From assembly GCA_034359265.1 (NCBI GenBank), contig CP136892.1:9100501-9164500 (forward strand): a stretch of DNA of 64,000 nucleotides. The letters run 5' to 3'. The stretch is from Canna indica. Taxonomy: Eukaryota > Streptophyta > Magnoliopsida > Zingiberales > Cannaceae. A program made the translations under genes and the position numbers. The notes beneath the pieces are model-generated. The model had not been told where the DNA came from. It worked only from the letters and a program-made list of their open reading frames with translations, and did not search any database. Every line of letters starts with the position of its first letter. Position 1 is the stretch's first letter. This document shows, piece by piece, positions 37,441 to 49,263 of this stretch.

Positions 37441-38630
37441 TTCTTTCCAGGAAAGGGTCCAAATGGTGATATGGCGACCACGACGACACGCAATGCAATG
37501 CGATGAGGATTTTGACTTTGGATAGACATCCAGCGCAGCAGATATCATCTTGAAAATACTCTGCTCAATTTATATCAGCGGAGCTTTTTTGTACCATCTT
37601 TTTTGGATAATTGAATAATTACCCCGTTTATATGCTAACAACAAGGGATAAGATAACACATCCCGCCATGGATGTCGACAACCTAGGATAACCCGGAACA
37701 ACCCGTCCAGGGTGTCGGCAACTCGAGACAACCCGTTGACGGAGTCAACAATCCGGGACAAAGACAAAACATCCCGCACTGATATCTTTATTGCTTGTGT
37801 GATTTTTGTTTGTGCTGCAGATGACTTACAACGAAGAGAAGAATTTGGTTCATGCCAATGATGATGGCAGAATGCTAAAGATGAGTTGGCGAAATCACGA
37901 TGCTGGCCACGTAAGGTTGGTCGAGTGGCAGCCACTGGCCCGCGCAATAACGGTGCATTGCGGCTCTAGCCCGCGATGGCCTAATGTTGACTAGAGTGTC
38001 GATGTAGCCACTCTGGTCACGTTGACCATCATTGTGGGGTGACAATCCCAACCTCAATTACGCCGACGGTGGGCTCAAATAGAGTCAAGGATGAGAGGAG
38101 GGGGTGAGGGAGTGGCGAGGAGCAACCACCGGTTGTGGGTCCGACGAGAAGAGGGAGAACAAGGGAGGGAGACAAATGAGCAGAGAACAAAAGAGGAAGA
38201 AAAGATAAGAATGAAATATATTTATGTGAATTCATATAAAATTTGATCAAAAATTATATTGAGAGTCAATTTTTAAATTATTTATCCCAAAAGGACTATT
38301 CCACGCCATATCAATATATTATTATAATAACAAAACATAACTCTCTTCTCAATTCCTTTTAGCAATTTTACTACATTAAAATTCACTGTTGAATTGATTT
38401 TAATTATTCATGCTTGTTACTAAAGAATCTAAAGCTATTCCACGAACGATCTACTACTAGTTTGGTGGTGATATATCTACGCATATTGCCTAAAATTATA
38501 GATTCAATTTCTAGTTTTTAGTACCTTGTATGTACGTAGTGTGCCTCTTTTACCTTGTATATGGTAATTTTTATTAGGTAGGTAACTTAATATTGAGTAT
38601 TTAATATTATTACCTTTTATCAATTAACAT
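37441..38630. other. Intergenic region upstream of the lipase gene
   Basis: No gene is supported. At 37640-37790 short units containing CATCCCGCC, ACAACCCG and GTCGACAACC recur, suggesting a decayed repeat element. Position 37800-38200 is more GC-rich (GGCCACGTAAGGTTGGTCGAG and similar) but every frame is short or broken. Confidence 0.4.
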
Positions 38631-40612
38631 TGTTATAACCTAAAAAAGGGCTTTGTTGTAAATATTAATTATTCTTGGAAGGGCTTTTTTGTTAAATGTC
38701 TAATGATATTTATTTAGTCCTAATCTCCTCTCTAATCCCTCATTTTCTTCGCTGCAACGGCTGAGGGATATCGGAGTTGGAGAGGGAAGGCAACGAGCGG
38801 CAGTGAAGACTCCGGAGAAGAATCGGAGGTTTGGAGGACGTTTCAGGTAGGAGTCGATCTTTACCTTGTTTCCATTGTTTTGTCGTCTTGCCCATGCCTT
38901 CGCTCATCGGCAACAGGTTTAGATAGGAGGAGGAGTACAGGCGGAGCATGTCGAAGTGTGGCGGTTGGCGCGGGTCCGCGTCTGCCAAGCGTGGCAGCCC
39001 CGTTGCAACCCACATTGCTGGGCTGCTCGGTGACTGCCATGACGTGGCAGCCGCGACTACTCGTATTGTGGTCGGTGTCTCGTGACGCCGGAGGCCACGG
39101 GTCAACTGTCGGCAGCCCGGGGGGGGGGGGGGAGGGGGCACACGGTGTCAACCTGAGGAGGAGAGAGAGCAGGCTCGGGGAAGAAAGGGAATGATGTTTA
39201 CATAAGTTTTATTGATATTATAAATTAACTAATTAAAAAGGAGAGTTGTATCGTAAGAAATAAGTTGATATATATAAATTGAAGTAGTATATTTTTAGTT
39301 GATCTTAGAGGCATCAGTTGAGGTTGAGTTGGATACCAAAATTATAGGTTTTCGCGTTCTAAATACAATGGTGGTGTCAGATTTTTGATCTGAGGTTGTT
39401 TTGTAGGTCTTTTGTATTTTTTAGTATAATTTGATAATTAAAAAGTATTAATTCAGTTTGATAAATAGTTAAATAGTGTAGAATAGTGATGTATTAGAAT
39501 TGATGGTGATTGTGATTTAGAGTATAAGTAGTTGTGTGAGTGTGAGTTGAGTCCTGTTGTAGTTGATGAGCATTGAATGGGTAATGTACATGATGGTTTT
39601 ACTCATTGCTTCTATTTAATTGATTTTACTTCTAAAAGTCGTTGAACTCCTATTGCATAATATTATTGGACATGTCATGTTGATATATTCGTAGGTTATA
39701 CTAGTTGTCGTTTGTTAATATTGACTTGTTAATGACATGATGCACATTATGGAGTTAGCGTCGTTATAAGTTGCTTGTTGTTATGCATGAGTTACTTTGG
39801 TTGCATTATTGTTGTAGTTGTAGTGTATATGCATTTCATATGTTGGTATCATTTACGGTAGTACTTTTATACATGTTGCTATAGTGGTGAGATCTAGTTG
39901 GCATGTTGCACAGTTGATTTATCATCGGGAGAAAGCCTTGGATACTTATATTATTGGCTCGAGGTGTATAGGCGGTGACACTGGTGATCACGATATTTTC
40001 ACACAGGGTGCTAGTGTGCAGCGTTAGGGTGTGAGACGCCGACGGGCTATCCTTTGGATAGTCGCACCTCTTGCTTGAGCGGGCTTGAGGTGTCACTTAA
40101 TTTTTGAGGTGCAAGAGTGCTGGGGAAACCCAACTGTCCACTACGCTCTCGATTGGATTGTTGCATGTATGCATTAGTTGATAGGTGCACAAGTGTATAT
40201 TCGTTGACATCGCATTATCATATATGTACTTGTTTATTTTGGTGAATCATATGTATAGTTGCATTCACTAGCATGACATAATGTTATCTATCTTTACTGT
40301 TGACATATTGATACTCCTACTTAGTTTTTCGCTGACGTTGTCCTTTTTGCCTCAAATCCCTAAGTATGATGGCGGTGGGGTTGGGTAGCTAGAGTACTAG
40401 AGGAGGAGATGCATATGCTGCTTAGTTTCATTTATTAGTCTCTAGTCTGATTGTTGAACCCAGTTGTTACCTTGTAGTATTTGAATATAACTTTTATTTG
40501 TTGACTCTGTTATAGTTGATTTTCATATTCCTATATGACTGTGTGGTTGTTGATTGTGTTCCTCGTAGGCGATGTTCCTTATCTAGGAATAAATCTTAGG
40601 TGGGGCGTAACA
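38631..40612 (+). mobile_element. Solo LTR, gypsy-like
   Basis: The block starts TGTTATAACCTAAAAAAGGGC and ends AGGTGGGGCGTAACA, both typical of plant gypsy LTR termini. The flanking pentamers are AACAT (38626-38630) and AATAT (40613-40617), matching at four of five. No polypurine tract or internal region adjoins it, so it is best read as a solo LTR of 1982 bp. It contains a run of 14 G at about 39119-39132. The minus-strand frames at 38740-39151 are shadows of the GC-rich part. Confidence 0.72.
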
Positions 40613-40617
40613 AATAT

Positions 40618-41448
40618 ATAAATATAAATATATTAAATTATATGACGAGTAGCGGCGATGGGTGAAATCCAAACCCTACTTGAGCTTGATTTTTTAGGAT
40701 AGGATATTTGTGTACCCATAATACTCAATCCGAATTACCATCACCATCAATAGGTTAATTTGGTAGAGTTTTTTTACTAATCAAAATAATTTAATTATTA
40801 ATACAATATTAATTGAATGCACACTTCTATTAAGGTTAGTGAGAGAGCCTATCTAAAAAAAATTCAACCAAAATGAATTGAATTACTACTAGATTAGGTT
40901 TCACATGGCCGTGACTAATACGTGATTTCGAGCTAATAATCCAATTTAGTTTTACATAGAAAGTTCAAAATAAGTTATTTTGATTAATAAAACTTGATAA
41001 ATCTATTATTATTATTAACTTCAATCTAGACCTATGAAACTAACAAGCAATTGGGCCAAGTTACGAACTTACAATTCCAACCAGCCTCAAATAAATAGTC
41101 GTAGAAATCATTTCGAAATCAATTCTTAATTAAATGCATGGAGGATGTACAAGAAACTTGTTTTAGCAATAAATGTTGGTGCCAGAGCTCATATTTTTTT
41201 AGCTTGGTCAAAAATCTGGTGCGAAAACAACAAATTTGTGTCAGCCTGAACAATAAGATAGAGAATGAACTTTGCCTCACATGGAAAAGACCCATAAGGT
41301 TAGCTAAAGACTTAAACGAAAAGGTCGATTGGATGTCTACCTACTCTTTCCACTTTATCTTAATTGCACGTTCGATTTCCTTCGAATTTTAAAAGGAAAA
41401 TTTCTAGATCTGAATAAAGAGCCTAGAAATTTTCAGATAGGAACTTAT
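40618..41448. other. Intergenic spacer, no gene seen
   Basis: AT-rich sequence between the solo LTR and the MULE. The 84-codon plus-strand frame at 41138-41392 has no recognisable domain and was not accepted. Confidence 0.45.
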
Positions 41449-42018
41449 TATTTACAAGAGTTATTTGAATAAAAAATTATAAGATTTGAAAAAATTTTAA
41501 GTTCTATTAGTATTTTCAAAATTCTCCTGTAAATGTATATAGTTTTTATCCGTTAACGTCATCTATCAATTCGTCAAGCGTCGTCTAAACTAACCTGACG
41601 TGGAGAAAAACAACGCTCGCGTAACTGACAGATTCATAAATACATATTTTTTTTTAAAAAAATAACTATATATATGAGACCCCATTTTTTTCTTTCTCTC
41701 ATCTTCTTCCTCCCTACCTTTATTCTTCTTCTTCCCAATCATTGCAATATTTCTTCTTCTTTCTCTTCTCAGTTGTTGTCATTTTTCTTTTTCTTCTTTT
41801 TCTTTTAACAAAGACAGAAAGTCACAATAGGTGACTATACTAGAGATTGAATTCTAGATCTCTAGGCAACATACAACATGTTGCCACCAATTGTGCTATC
41901 CACAGTTGACTTTTTTTTTTCTTCTTCTTACACGGTGAAGAAACGGAGCTCGGTGACTAGCACGGGATGTTGCTGGTGGTAAACCTCGGCAAGAAAACAT
42001 GGTGGAGGCGAAGACCCG

Positions 42019-42393
42019 TCACGCATGCATCATGGACAACAAACCCAAGATCAAATGAATGGGTCTTCTCATTCCATGGCTCATGGTTACTTAGAACTTG
42101 TTCTTTGCATCACTTGCCCTTATAATGTTCTGCCTCGCTTGATGTAGATCTCGGTTCTGTGCTGCCAACTTCTCCCTCATCATTTGTGACTCCTCTAACA
42201 CTACAGCATGAGAGAGAGAGAGAGCAACAACCACTTGATCTGCCACCACCTCTACAATATCTAAATCCTAAGAGCTCCAACCCCTTGAAGAATCCCTAGG
42301 GAGGACAAGAACCAGTATTGCATAGCTTACTTGGACAACTTTTGGTGTTCCACCTTTGAAATTGGAAACATTTAACATGGGCATTCGTATTGC
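42019..42393 (-). pseudogene. Captured fragment of a subfamily-II ethylene receptor (ETR2/EIN4-like)
   Basis: One minus-strand frame of 125 codons runs without shifts. It reads [64 protein letters not shown] and VTMSHGMRRPIHLILGLLSM. This is the end of the GAF domain, the linker helix and the start of the histidine-kinase-like domain of ETR2/EIN4-type receptors. MSHGMRRP replaces the NHEMRTP seen in subfamily I, which supports the subfamily call. In-frame stops lie after WSS (TAG) and after NKF (TAA), both explained by C-to-T change of a CAG and a CAA. The frame closes with TGA at 42019-42021. A CT tract has added two residues (LS). The transmembrane ethylene-binding part and receiver domain are absent, so it is not a working receptor. 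Confidence 0.88.
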
Positions 42394-42512
42394 ACAGCCA
42401 CAAATCCTAACTCAATAATGTCCGGAGACGAAGGAGGGTAGAAGTTCTCCCAATCCCAGACGGATGATGACTGGGAGGGGGTAGTGGCGTAGGTCGAGTT
42501 CATTGCTACGAA

Positions 42513-43559
42513 CAGTGGCGGATTCAGAAAATTTTATTAGTGGGGGCAAACTAATAAATAATATTATACTCAAATATTTTCATTCGTTTAGCGGAATTGG
42601 TGGGAAAATTTTCTAAGTCAATTTCTAAATATTCTTTTTTATATGGAGATTGTGTTTCATTTTCGAAACTAGAATTATTATCTATTGATTTTTTTTTTTA
42701 AAAAAACTTTTCATAAATTTATCCATCAATTTAATTAGCAAGTAAATAAAAATTAAATATTAAAATAATTAATGATGCTTTAAATACAAAAAATAATAAT
42801 GCTGAAATAAAAATTAATAACGTTGTAATAAAAATATCGGTCTTAACACCCAAATAAAGTAAAAAAATCAATAAACTAAAAATACCGTACGATGTCGGTA
42901 GCCCGACGAAGATTGAAGGCGATCCGACGAGCGACAATTGCAGCGAGCGGCAACGAGCGTTGAGTGGTGGCGGCGAGCGGCGTGCGACGAGCGACAACGA
43001 GCGTTGAGTGGCGGCGACGAGCCAGCAAGTGTTGAGTGGCGGCGACAGCATGCAGCGAGCCGACGAGTAGTGAGCGGCAGCATGCAGCGAGCCGACGAGT
43101 AGTGAGCGGCGGCAACGAGTAACGAGCGACGACAGCGAGCAGGTAGCGGCGAAAAGCGAGTAGCAAGCAGGCGGTAGCGAGCGGCGAGCAGGCGGCAGAG
43201 AGCGGGCAAGCAGTGAGCGACGGCAGCGGCAGCGAGCAGCTAGCGGCGGCAACGATCGGGAGATTTAGAAGACGAGAGAGAGAGAGAGGAGTAACGAGCG
43301 GTAGAGAGAAGGCAGGATGAGTAAACTTTTAGTCAGCGGTATTAAATAGTAATTAATTAGAAGGTAAACATTAAATTCAAAAAAAATATAGTAGATTTTG
43401 AGTCATACAGCTATGCGCCTGTGCATCAAGTAACAATGAGCGGTCACTAGCCATGTTATTAGTTGTGCTTGAGTGGGGGCCATTCAAAATTTTTCTAAAA
43501 AAATAATTATCTCAGTGGGGGCCACGGCCCCCACTGGGCCTGCATTGGATCCGCCGCTG
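42513..43559. mobile_element. Non-autonomous hAT-type element nested in the Pack-MULE
   Basis: The ends CAGTGGCGGATTCAG and TGGATCCGCCGCTG are inverted repeats. GCTACGAA flanks both sides perfectly (42505-42512 and 43560-43567), an 8-bp target duplication. Subterminal GTGGGGGC and GCCCCCAC motifs pair across the element. The interior contains a CGAGCGGCAACGAG-type minisatellite. At 1047 bp it is non-coding; serine/arginine-rich frames of 96-173 codons at 42731-43252 are products of the minisatellite. Confidence 0.9.
42900..43235. repeat. GC-rich minisatellite (CGAGCGGC-type) within the hAT-type element
   Basis: Irregular repeats of GCGAGCGGCAACGAGCG and GTTGAGTGGCGGCGACGAG. A 32-bp unit beginning CAGCATGCAGCGAGCCGACG is repeated exactly in tandem at 43046 and 43078. 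The trinucleotide-like periodicity keeps all minus-strand frames open. Confidence 0.85.
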
Positions 43560-44642
43560 GCTACGAACCGGTGATGATCGATGGCAGATGGCACGTAGAA
43601 AGGGGTTGCGGTGATGGTGGGGGAAGGAGAAGGGGAGAAGGGGTGTCGTTGTTGGGGGTGGCGGAGTTGAGGCAGCGATGGAGGAGGTGGAGGTGTAGGA
43701 GAAGGAGAGGGAAAAAGGTGGGGTCATTGGGAGGAAGAAGAGAAGAGAGAGAAAATTATGAGATATATCGAAGAAGAGAAGAGAGAGAAAAAAATGGGAC
43801 CATCAACCACGTATGAAGTCGTTAGCCACGCGAGCACTATTTTCCTCCACGTCAACTTAGTTGAAACGACGCTTAATGATTCGATAGATGACATCAACGG
43901 TTGAAAAATATGTGCATTTACAGGAGAATTTTGAAAACACATAGAACTTAAATTTTTTTCAAATCTTGTGATTTTTTGATCAATTAACCCTATTTGTAAT
44001 ATCTACTTTATCCTTTTGTAAAGTCTAACATATTAGAAATTTTTTTGTTAACAATGGACAAGCTCCGGTAAATTCTAAATAAAAAATTCTCCTATTGTAT
44101 GCTTTCTTTTGTAGGATGTGAGGACGTGGAAAGCAACTATACTTGGCAAATTGACCTTCAAATGAAAATCAACATTTTCTTCTAGCTATCATATACCCAA
44201 AGGAAGATTACCTATTCGTCGTAGGTTGATTGCAATGGAACGTAAATGTTAATAAGAAATGCAAATTTTGTGAGCATGAAACATTCACATTTTGGAAGTT
44301 CATATTGTCGATCTTATTTAGATTGAAGATTTTGGAGGAAAAAGAAAAGAAATATATAGATTCATGGCCTCGTGTGGAGGGCAATGGAGTCCCTCTAAAT
44401 CCCTCCATTGTACAAATATCGTAATTCCCTCAAATTAGAAGATTTGTTTCGCTTTCGACTTTTGTACTCTTTTTATTTATTTATTTATTTATTTATTTAC
44501 AATTAAAAATTATCCAAACAAGCATAAAATTTAGTTGAGACAAGGGATATAAATTAAATTCTTCACTTCCATTCCCCTCAACCCAAACATCCAATAGGAG
44601 AATAATATATAGTAGATGAAGCCTGCATTATGGGACAAAACT

Positions 44643-44890
44643 TTTTGGTGCCTAGATACCACAACGTACAATCTTTGTAGAGTAATATAAATATACTCAC
44701 TTTTATTATAGATATACTTATTTTTATTTAATTATACACACTATAGTATACTTCATTTAGATATACTCATTTTCACATGAGGTGAGTATATTCATATAAA
44801 TTGAGTATATCTTAATCAAAAAATTAATATATCTATAATAAAAAATAAATATATTTATATTGCTCTATAAAGATGGCTACGGTACCAAAA
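44643..44890. repeat. Foldback MITE of about 250 bp
   Basis: The left arm (TTTTGGTGCCTAGATACC, then TAGAGTAATATAAATATACT and TTATTATAGATATAC) pairs with the right arm (TATATCTATAATAAAAAA, ATATTGCTCTATAAAGATGG and GGTACCAAAA). The centre contains AGTATACTTCATTTAGATAT and its inverted partner. No target duplication was determined. Confidence 0.65.
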
Positions 44891-44899
44891 ATAAAAAAA

Positions 44900-45235
44900 A
44901 TATTTTCTTATTTTTAATTTTCTAGGGCTGAAAATAACTCTCAAGAAAATTATTTTCTTAGGGTACCAAGGAAAATATGTTAATTTCACATTTATTATCG
45001 AGGAGTTTTTCTGGGAGCTGTAAATGGCCCCCAAGAAAATTATTTATCGAGGGGCCGCATTTCTAGGAGCTGAAAATAGTTCACAAGAAAACTATTTCAT
45101 AGGGCTGACCCTTAGAAAAATAAAATTATATTTTGCTGGGGCCAAATTCTGACTTTGGAGAAAACTATATTTTGCCGGAGGTCAGTGTGCGACCCTCGTT
45201 AATAACGGTCACGAAAAATAATATTTCTTATAGTG
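44900..45235. mobile_element. Truncated CACTA element end
   Basis: At 45223-45235 the sequence reads ATTTCTTATAGTG, which is CACTATAAGAAAT on the other strand, a CACTA terminus. Upstream there are repeated subterminal-like phrases: AGGGCTGAAAATAACTCTC, GAGCTGAAAATAGTTCAC and AAGAAAATTATTTTCTTAGG. No matching second terminus was seen, so the element appears truncated or its other end is too diverged to recognise. Confidence 0.45.
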
Positions 45236-46390
45236 AGTTTAGAATGAAAATCGATTTCAGACAGTTTCGATGCTAGAGAAAATTTACTGCCGGGTCTCTA
45301 ATTCCTAGATAAAAAAAAATCTAAGTTATAAATCGTTCGAAGGGTGTGTCATAAGATGTTTTTCCTTTTCAAATATCAACATGCAATATTGTCGTCATCT
45401 AAATAAATTGAGGACAATTTACGTACATGACAATTTAATTAATTAGAGTGCCCGTGGGTATGCTTTGTAATTGGGTATGCTATAAAGCTAGCTTTTTTTA
45501 AAAAAAATAATTAAAATGCCAAGTGTTGAATTACTACTTGTATTTGCTTGCATTCTACTTCTAATGAGCAACACAACTTCAACAGTTGACATTTTTTTTC
45601 TTGCAAACACTTTTATTAAAATTTGTCGGTTGGATGGTTTCTTTTAAATTTTCTTACATATTAACTTTCCATATTTTTTAATATTAAAAATAAAAAACAA
45701 ATTAAGACACCTTTGGAAAACATTAAATTAATTAAGCATATTACTACTTCAATTTTTTAAAAATAAAATTTATACAAAAGATAACTTTGTAAGATATATA
45801 TTGCCAATGCCTTCTTAATTAGTGGTTGTCAAGCTTTATTATGACCGTGTAAATTAATTTATACTATCCCTTCTTAATGAAGCAAAAGTTATCTTGAGCA
45901 TCACTTAATTGCTTCTCTAGAACACAAGTTTAATTAATCAAAGAGTGGACAACAAGAGGTTCTAATTGACAATATACATATAATTAATTTCCCACCGACC
46001 CTATTTTAGTCAACTCGATCCAAAACCACAAGTTTTTGTTTGAGTAGTAAACCAAAACCACAAGTTTTAACTTAATCTCCCAGCAATCGGTCCCCATGCC
46101 CGATCATCAAACCATCACCATTTATTACATCTAAATCTAATCGAACCGGGCTAATTAAACCAAACCACATTGAGAAATGAACCAAACCGAACCAACGAAT
46201 CATCTTTACTTTGGTTTGGTTCGAACTAAACTCCTATAATTAATTAACCTCAAACCGCCGTCAAATGATCGAAAATATTTTGAAAAGGACTGTGGTTACT
46301 TCCTTAATTAAAATATTACTGTTGGTTCACTGCAATTGATGTCTGCACTTAAACCTATGAAAATATAAATATAAATGAAATAGAAAACAC

Positions 46391-46402
46391 TATATATATA
46401 AT
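46391..46402 (+). promoter_or_regulatory. Candidate TATA box of the DUF7731 gene
   Basis: TATATATATAAT lies about 65-75 bp before the ATG at 46467. That leaves room for transcription to start about 30 bp downstream and give a short leader. Confidence 0.55.
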
Positions 46403-46466
46403 ATAAGTTGTCTTCCCTTTTCCTCGTATGAAATCCTTGGATTGCATCGACCTCCCAAATTAATTA

Positions 46467-47130
46467 ATGGCTTCCAGTTTCCTCCTAAAGCCGTGGTGCT
46501 TTTCTTTGGCTGTTCTTTACTTCTTGGCCTCTCTTTGCAAGTCAGGTACGTATTTATGCAAATAATTTCTGTATATGATCTAAATATATCTAAAATGTAG
46601 TTTTTGCAGCTGAGAGCTACTCAACGGCCACTTCATGCTTCATCAACCATAATGTGAGCATATTTAATTACTTTATATATGTATGTAAATATATAAAGTT
46701 AATCTAATTGCGAGGAAATTAATTAAACAAAATTAAAATTGAAATGAAGATATATGTGAGGTGCCAAGAAGCATACAGGCTGAGCGCAGAAGGGGAGATT
46801 AGCGTCCCACCGCAAGCAGCGGAGGACTTCTGCGGCGGGCCGTGCCTGGTGGAGACGAGGCTTGTGCTGGACTGCGTGGAGAGGATGCTGCATGGCTTCG
46901 AGTTCTACAATGGAGCGTCGGTGCTGGACGTCAGGTTCTCCCTCGCCACTGCATGCAGCCACACCAACAGCAGAGGAGATTTCCATGTTAGGCCCAATCA
47001 ATCCGCCAAGGTTGTTCCTGATGATGCACGTTTTGATGATTATAATTACGATCATGGGAGCAAGTTGTCCGTCGTTTCAGTTTACTTGGTGGGATTACTA
47101 CTCCTGAGCTTAACAGTTCTGCTTCTTTGA
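46467..47130 (+). CDS. Secreted DUF7731-type protein, probably GPI-anchored or membrane-tethered
   Basis: Three exons, 46467-46545, 46610-46653 and 46750-47130, give 167 residues. The junctions are TCAG/GTACG, TTGCAG/CTGAG, AAT/GTGAGC and ATGAAG/ATATAT. Residues 1-26 (MASSFLLKPWCFSLAVLYFL and on) form a signal peptide. The body has spaced cysteines: ATSCFI, VRCQEAYRL, DFCGGPCLVETRLVLDCVER and TACSH. That pattern, with FYNGASVLDVR and RGDF, is typical of the plant DUF7731 family. The last 21 residues (LSVVSVYLVGLLLLSLTVLL and on) are hydrophobic, as in a GPI-anchor signal or membrane anchor. Function of the family is unknown. The exact start of exon 3 is the least certain point, because another AG lies close by. 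The gene stands alone between repeats. Confidence 0.8.
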
Positions 47131-49255
47131 AGTAATTAGTGTAATTCCCCGGATCAGAAAGTATATTAATTATTCTAATGTGAAAGTAGTATTAATTCAG
47201 ACAGTCAAATCTGGTGTAGCTACGTGAGATCTTGTAAATTGTATACGTACATATTTGCGTATTTCTATTTGCCATATTCTCTAGTCACTCACGTACTATG
47301 TGTTATTTCTTTTATTTTTTTTGTTATTACAAATAAATTATAGTTAATTGTTAATTGTGAATCATATATAGTACAAATGTGAACCAACTTGTGCTCAAGT
47401 AGTACGTAGTAGCATTCAGATAGCGTTGCCTATAGGTCTTGGGTTCAATCCTTAGTTATAGTGCTTAATGCACATTTTCCACGTCTTGTAATACGCATTG
47501 TGCATATATTACCACGTCTACGTTTTGTAATGACTATATTATAAAACTATTTTTTTTTTATAAAAAAAATCATAGTACGAACAATCAAGATAAGTTAGAA
47601 AAACATTTGGGGTTTTGGCTCAATCATCTAGTATATATTATTGATGATATATTCTCAAACCTCTCAGTAGATAGAACTGTAATCGAAAGCTTGAGTACAT
47701 TGCTCAAGTTGAGTACTCGAGTTCGAGCTTTGATCTCTAGGCTCGAACTCGGCTCGAGCTATACTCGAACTCGGCTCGTTAGGTCCGTTCATGTTTTAAG
47801 CTTATAGCTCATGAATGAACTCAATTAGAGTTTTGTAGGCTCGGTGGGACTCAATTGAGCTCGTGAATGAGCTTGAACTTAACCTCATATGTAAATTAAG
47901 CTCGACTGGACTCGCGAGCTCCTCAAGCCTAGTATTGGTTAGCTCCAACTAGGCCCGCTCACATATAAAGCTTGGCTCGAGCTCGACAAAATCAAGTCCA
48001 TTTTGAATTTTCATCAAATGGATCCCGAGTAGCTCCTACATGGTAGCTCGGCTCATTTGCATTCTTATTTGTGGGTTTTGTTTTCTAATTTTTATTACTT
48101 TTTTAAACAGAAAAATGAAGACCCTAATCAAGGCTATCATTATTAGTCTCAAAAGAATTTGAAAAAACAACAACTCAAATGTGCTATACGACCGTCAGAT
48201 ACATGTTTCTCAAGTTTGGATGATATAGAGAGACTTTTTTTTGAAAAAATATATAGAGACTTAAGTAAGCAAATTTAGTAATCTGTTTAACTAGAATATA
48301 AATACAATCCCAATAAATTTATCCATGTATATATATTCAATTTTATTTAATTGAATTTTAGATATATAATCTGACCCATCTATAGTACGTGAGACATGCT
48401 GTATTATTCGTGATTGTGCATCAGCAATGATGATTAATATCTATGTATGTTCAATAATTTTTACTTGTAATATTTTAATTTTATATTTTAAATTTTTTAT
48501 CTCTAATAATATTTTACGGGAAATATGCCTGACATCACATCTAAATTAATTAAGTAGAATAAGGAAAACAAGATTGATCTTGGTCCAGTCCAATTATGTG
48601 ACAACACAAAGATTGAACTGCTTATGTTCACAGATAAGATTTTCTCTTTCTTAAGCAGTTGTGTGTCACTCATAGAATGTCAATGGTAGCTTCCCCAGCT
48701 ACAATGCCATTCATAGTCGAAGACATTTGAAGCATTGAATGCCCACTATATTAAGCGCAGATGGGGACGACGAGGTGTACTGACGCCCCCACAGATGATA
48801 CAATCAAGACAAGGAGGCTTTAAGGCATGCGACAAAACAAATCACCAAACATTTCAATGTCACACAGGGACTACTCCAAGCTCATATGTACTACTGACCT
48901 CTTATCTCTCACTCCCGTGCATGATGTGCATCCAAGCATACAACTATACAAATATGCAAGGAAATAACTAGGGCCAGGCCAACACAGCACATGCAATGGA
49001 GGTCACTCTCAATGTCTTACATGTAATATATCCAACAAGAAGACGAGCTCGAAACAAATTAACTTATTGAAGAGCAAGCAATACATCACGATCTAACTAT
49101 TATTTTCCAACATGTACAACTTAGCTGCAGCTGCACTGCCCAACTTATATCATTCATTTTTCTATTCATGTTTATCCATTTATTCTTCAAGTTTACTATT
49201 TGATCGTACTTATTTACTGACTTTCTTTTCAGATCTATTCATCTATTTTACCTCC
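47131..49255. other. Intergenic DNA
   Basis: No gene is supported. About 47690-48075 is rich in GAGCTCG, GGCTCGAGCT and GCTCGTGAATGAGCT phrases in both orientations and is probably a MITE, but I could not fix its ends. The 78-codon frame at 48735-48971 shows no family resemblance. Confidence 0.4.
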
Positions 49256-49263
49256 GCTGCACC

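Larger units (their letters stand above)
41458..43990. mobile_element. Pack-MULE (Mutator-like) with about 200-bp terminal inverted repeats
   Basis: The first about 200 bp (GAGTTATTTGAATAAAAAAT through CAATTCGTCAAGCGTCGTC and TGACGTGGAGAAAAACAACG) is repeated in reverse complement at the right end (43790-43990). The flanking nonamers TATTTACAA (41449-41457) and TATTTGTAA (43991-43999) match at seven of nine, the target length expected of Mutator-like elements. There is no transposase. The interior carries a piece of an ethylene-receptor gene (42019-42393) and is split by an hAT element (42513-43559). CT-rich sequence at 41690-41815 may have come with the captured DNA. Confidence 0.88.
44000..46390. 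other. Intergenic DNA with repeats
   Basis: No gene is supported. A TTTA microsatellite lies at 44470-44499. A foldback and a CACTA end are listed separately. The rest is AT-rich; near 46130-46260 phrases such as CCAAACCGAACCAA recur, resembling MITE interiors elsewhere in the window. Confidence 0.4.

Noticed and set aside
38740..39194. Frames of 96-133 codons on both strands near the G run
   Set aside because: Located inside the solo LTR and open on both strands because of GC-rich composition.
42731..43252. Minus-strand frames of 96-173 codons rich in Arg, Ser and Leu
   Set aside because: Produced by the CGAGCGGC-type minisatellite inside the nested hAT element. Three frames are open at once and none resembles a protein family.
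47395..47470. tRNA-like GGGTTCAATCC motif
   Set aside because: A T-arm-like decamer only. No acceptor stem, D arm or anticodon arm could be paired around it.
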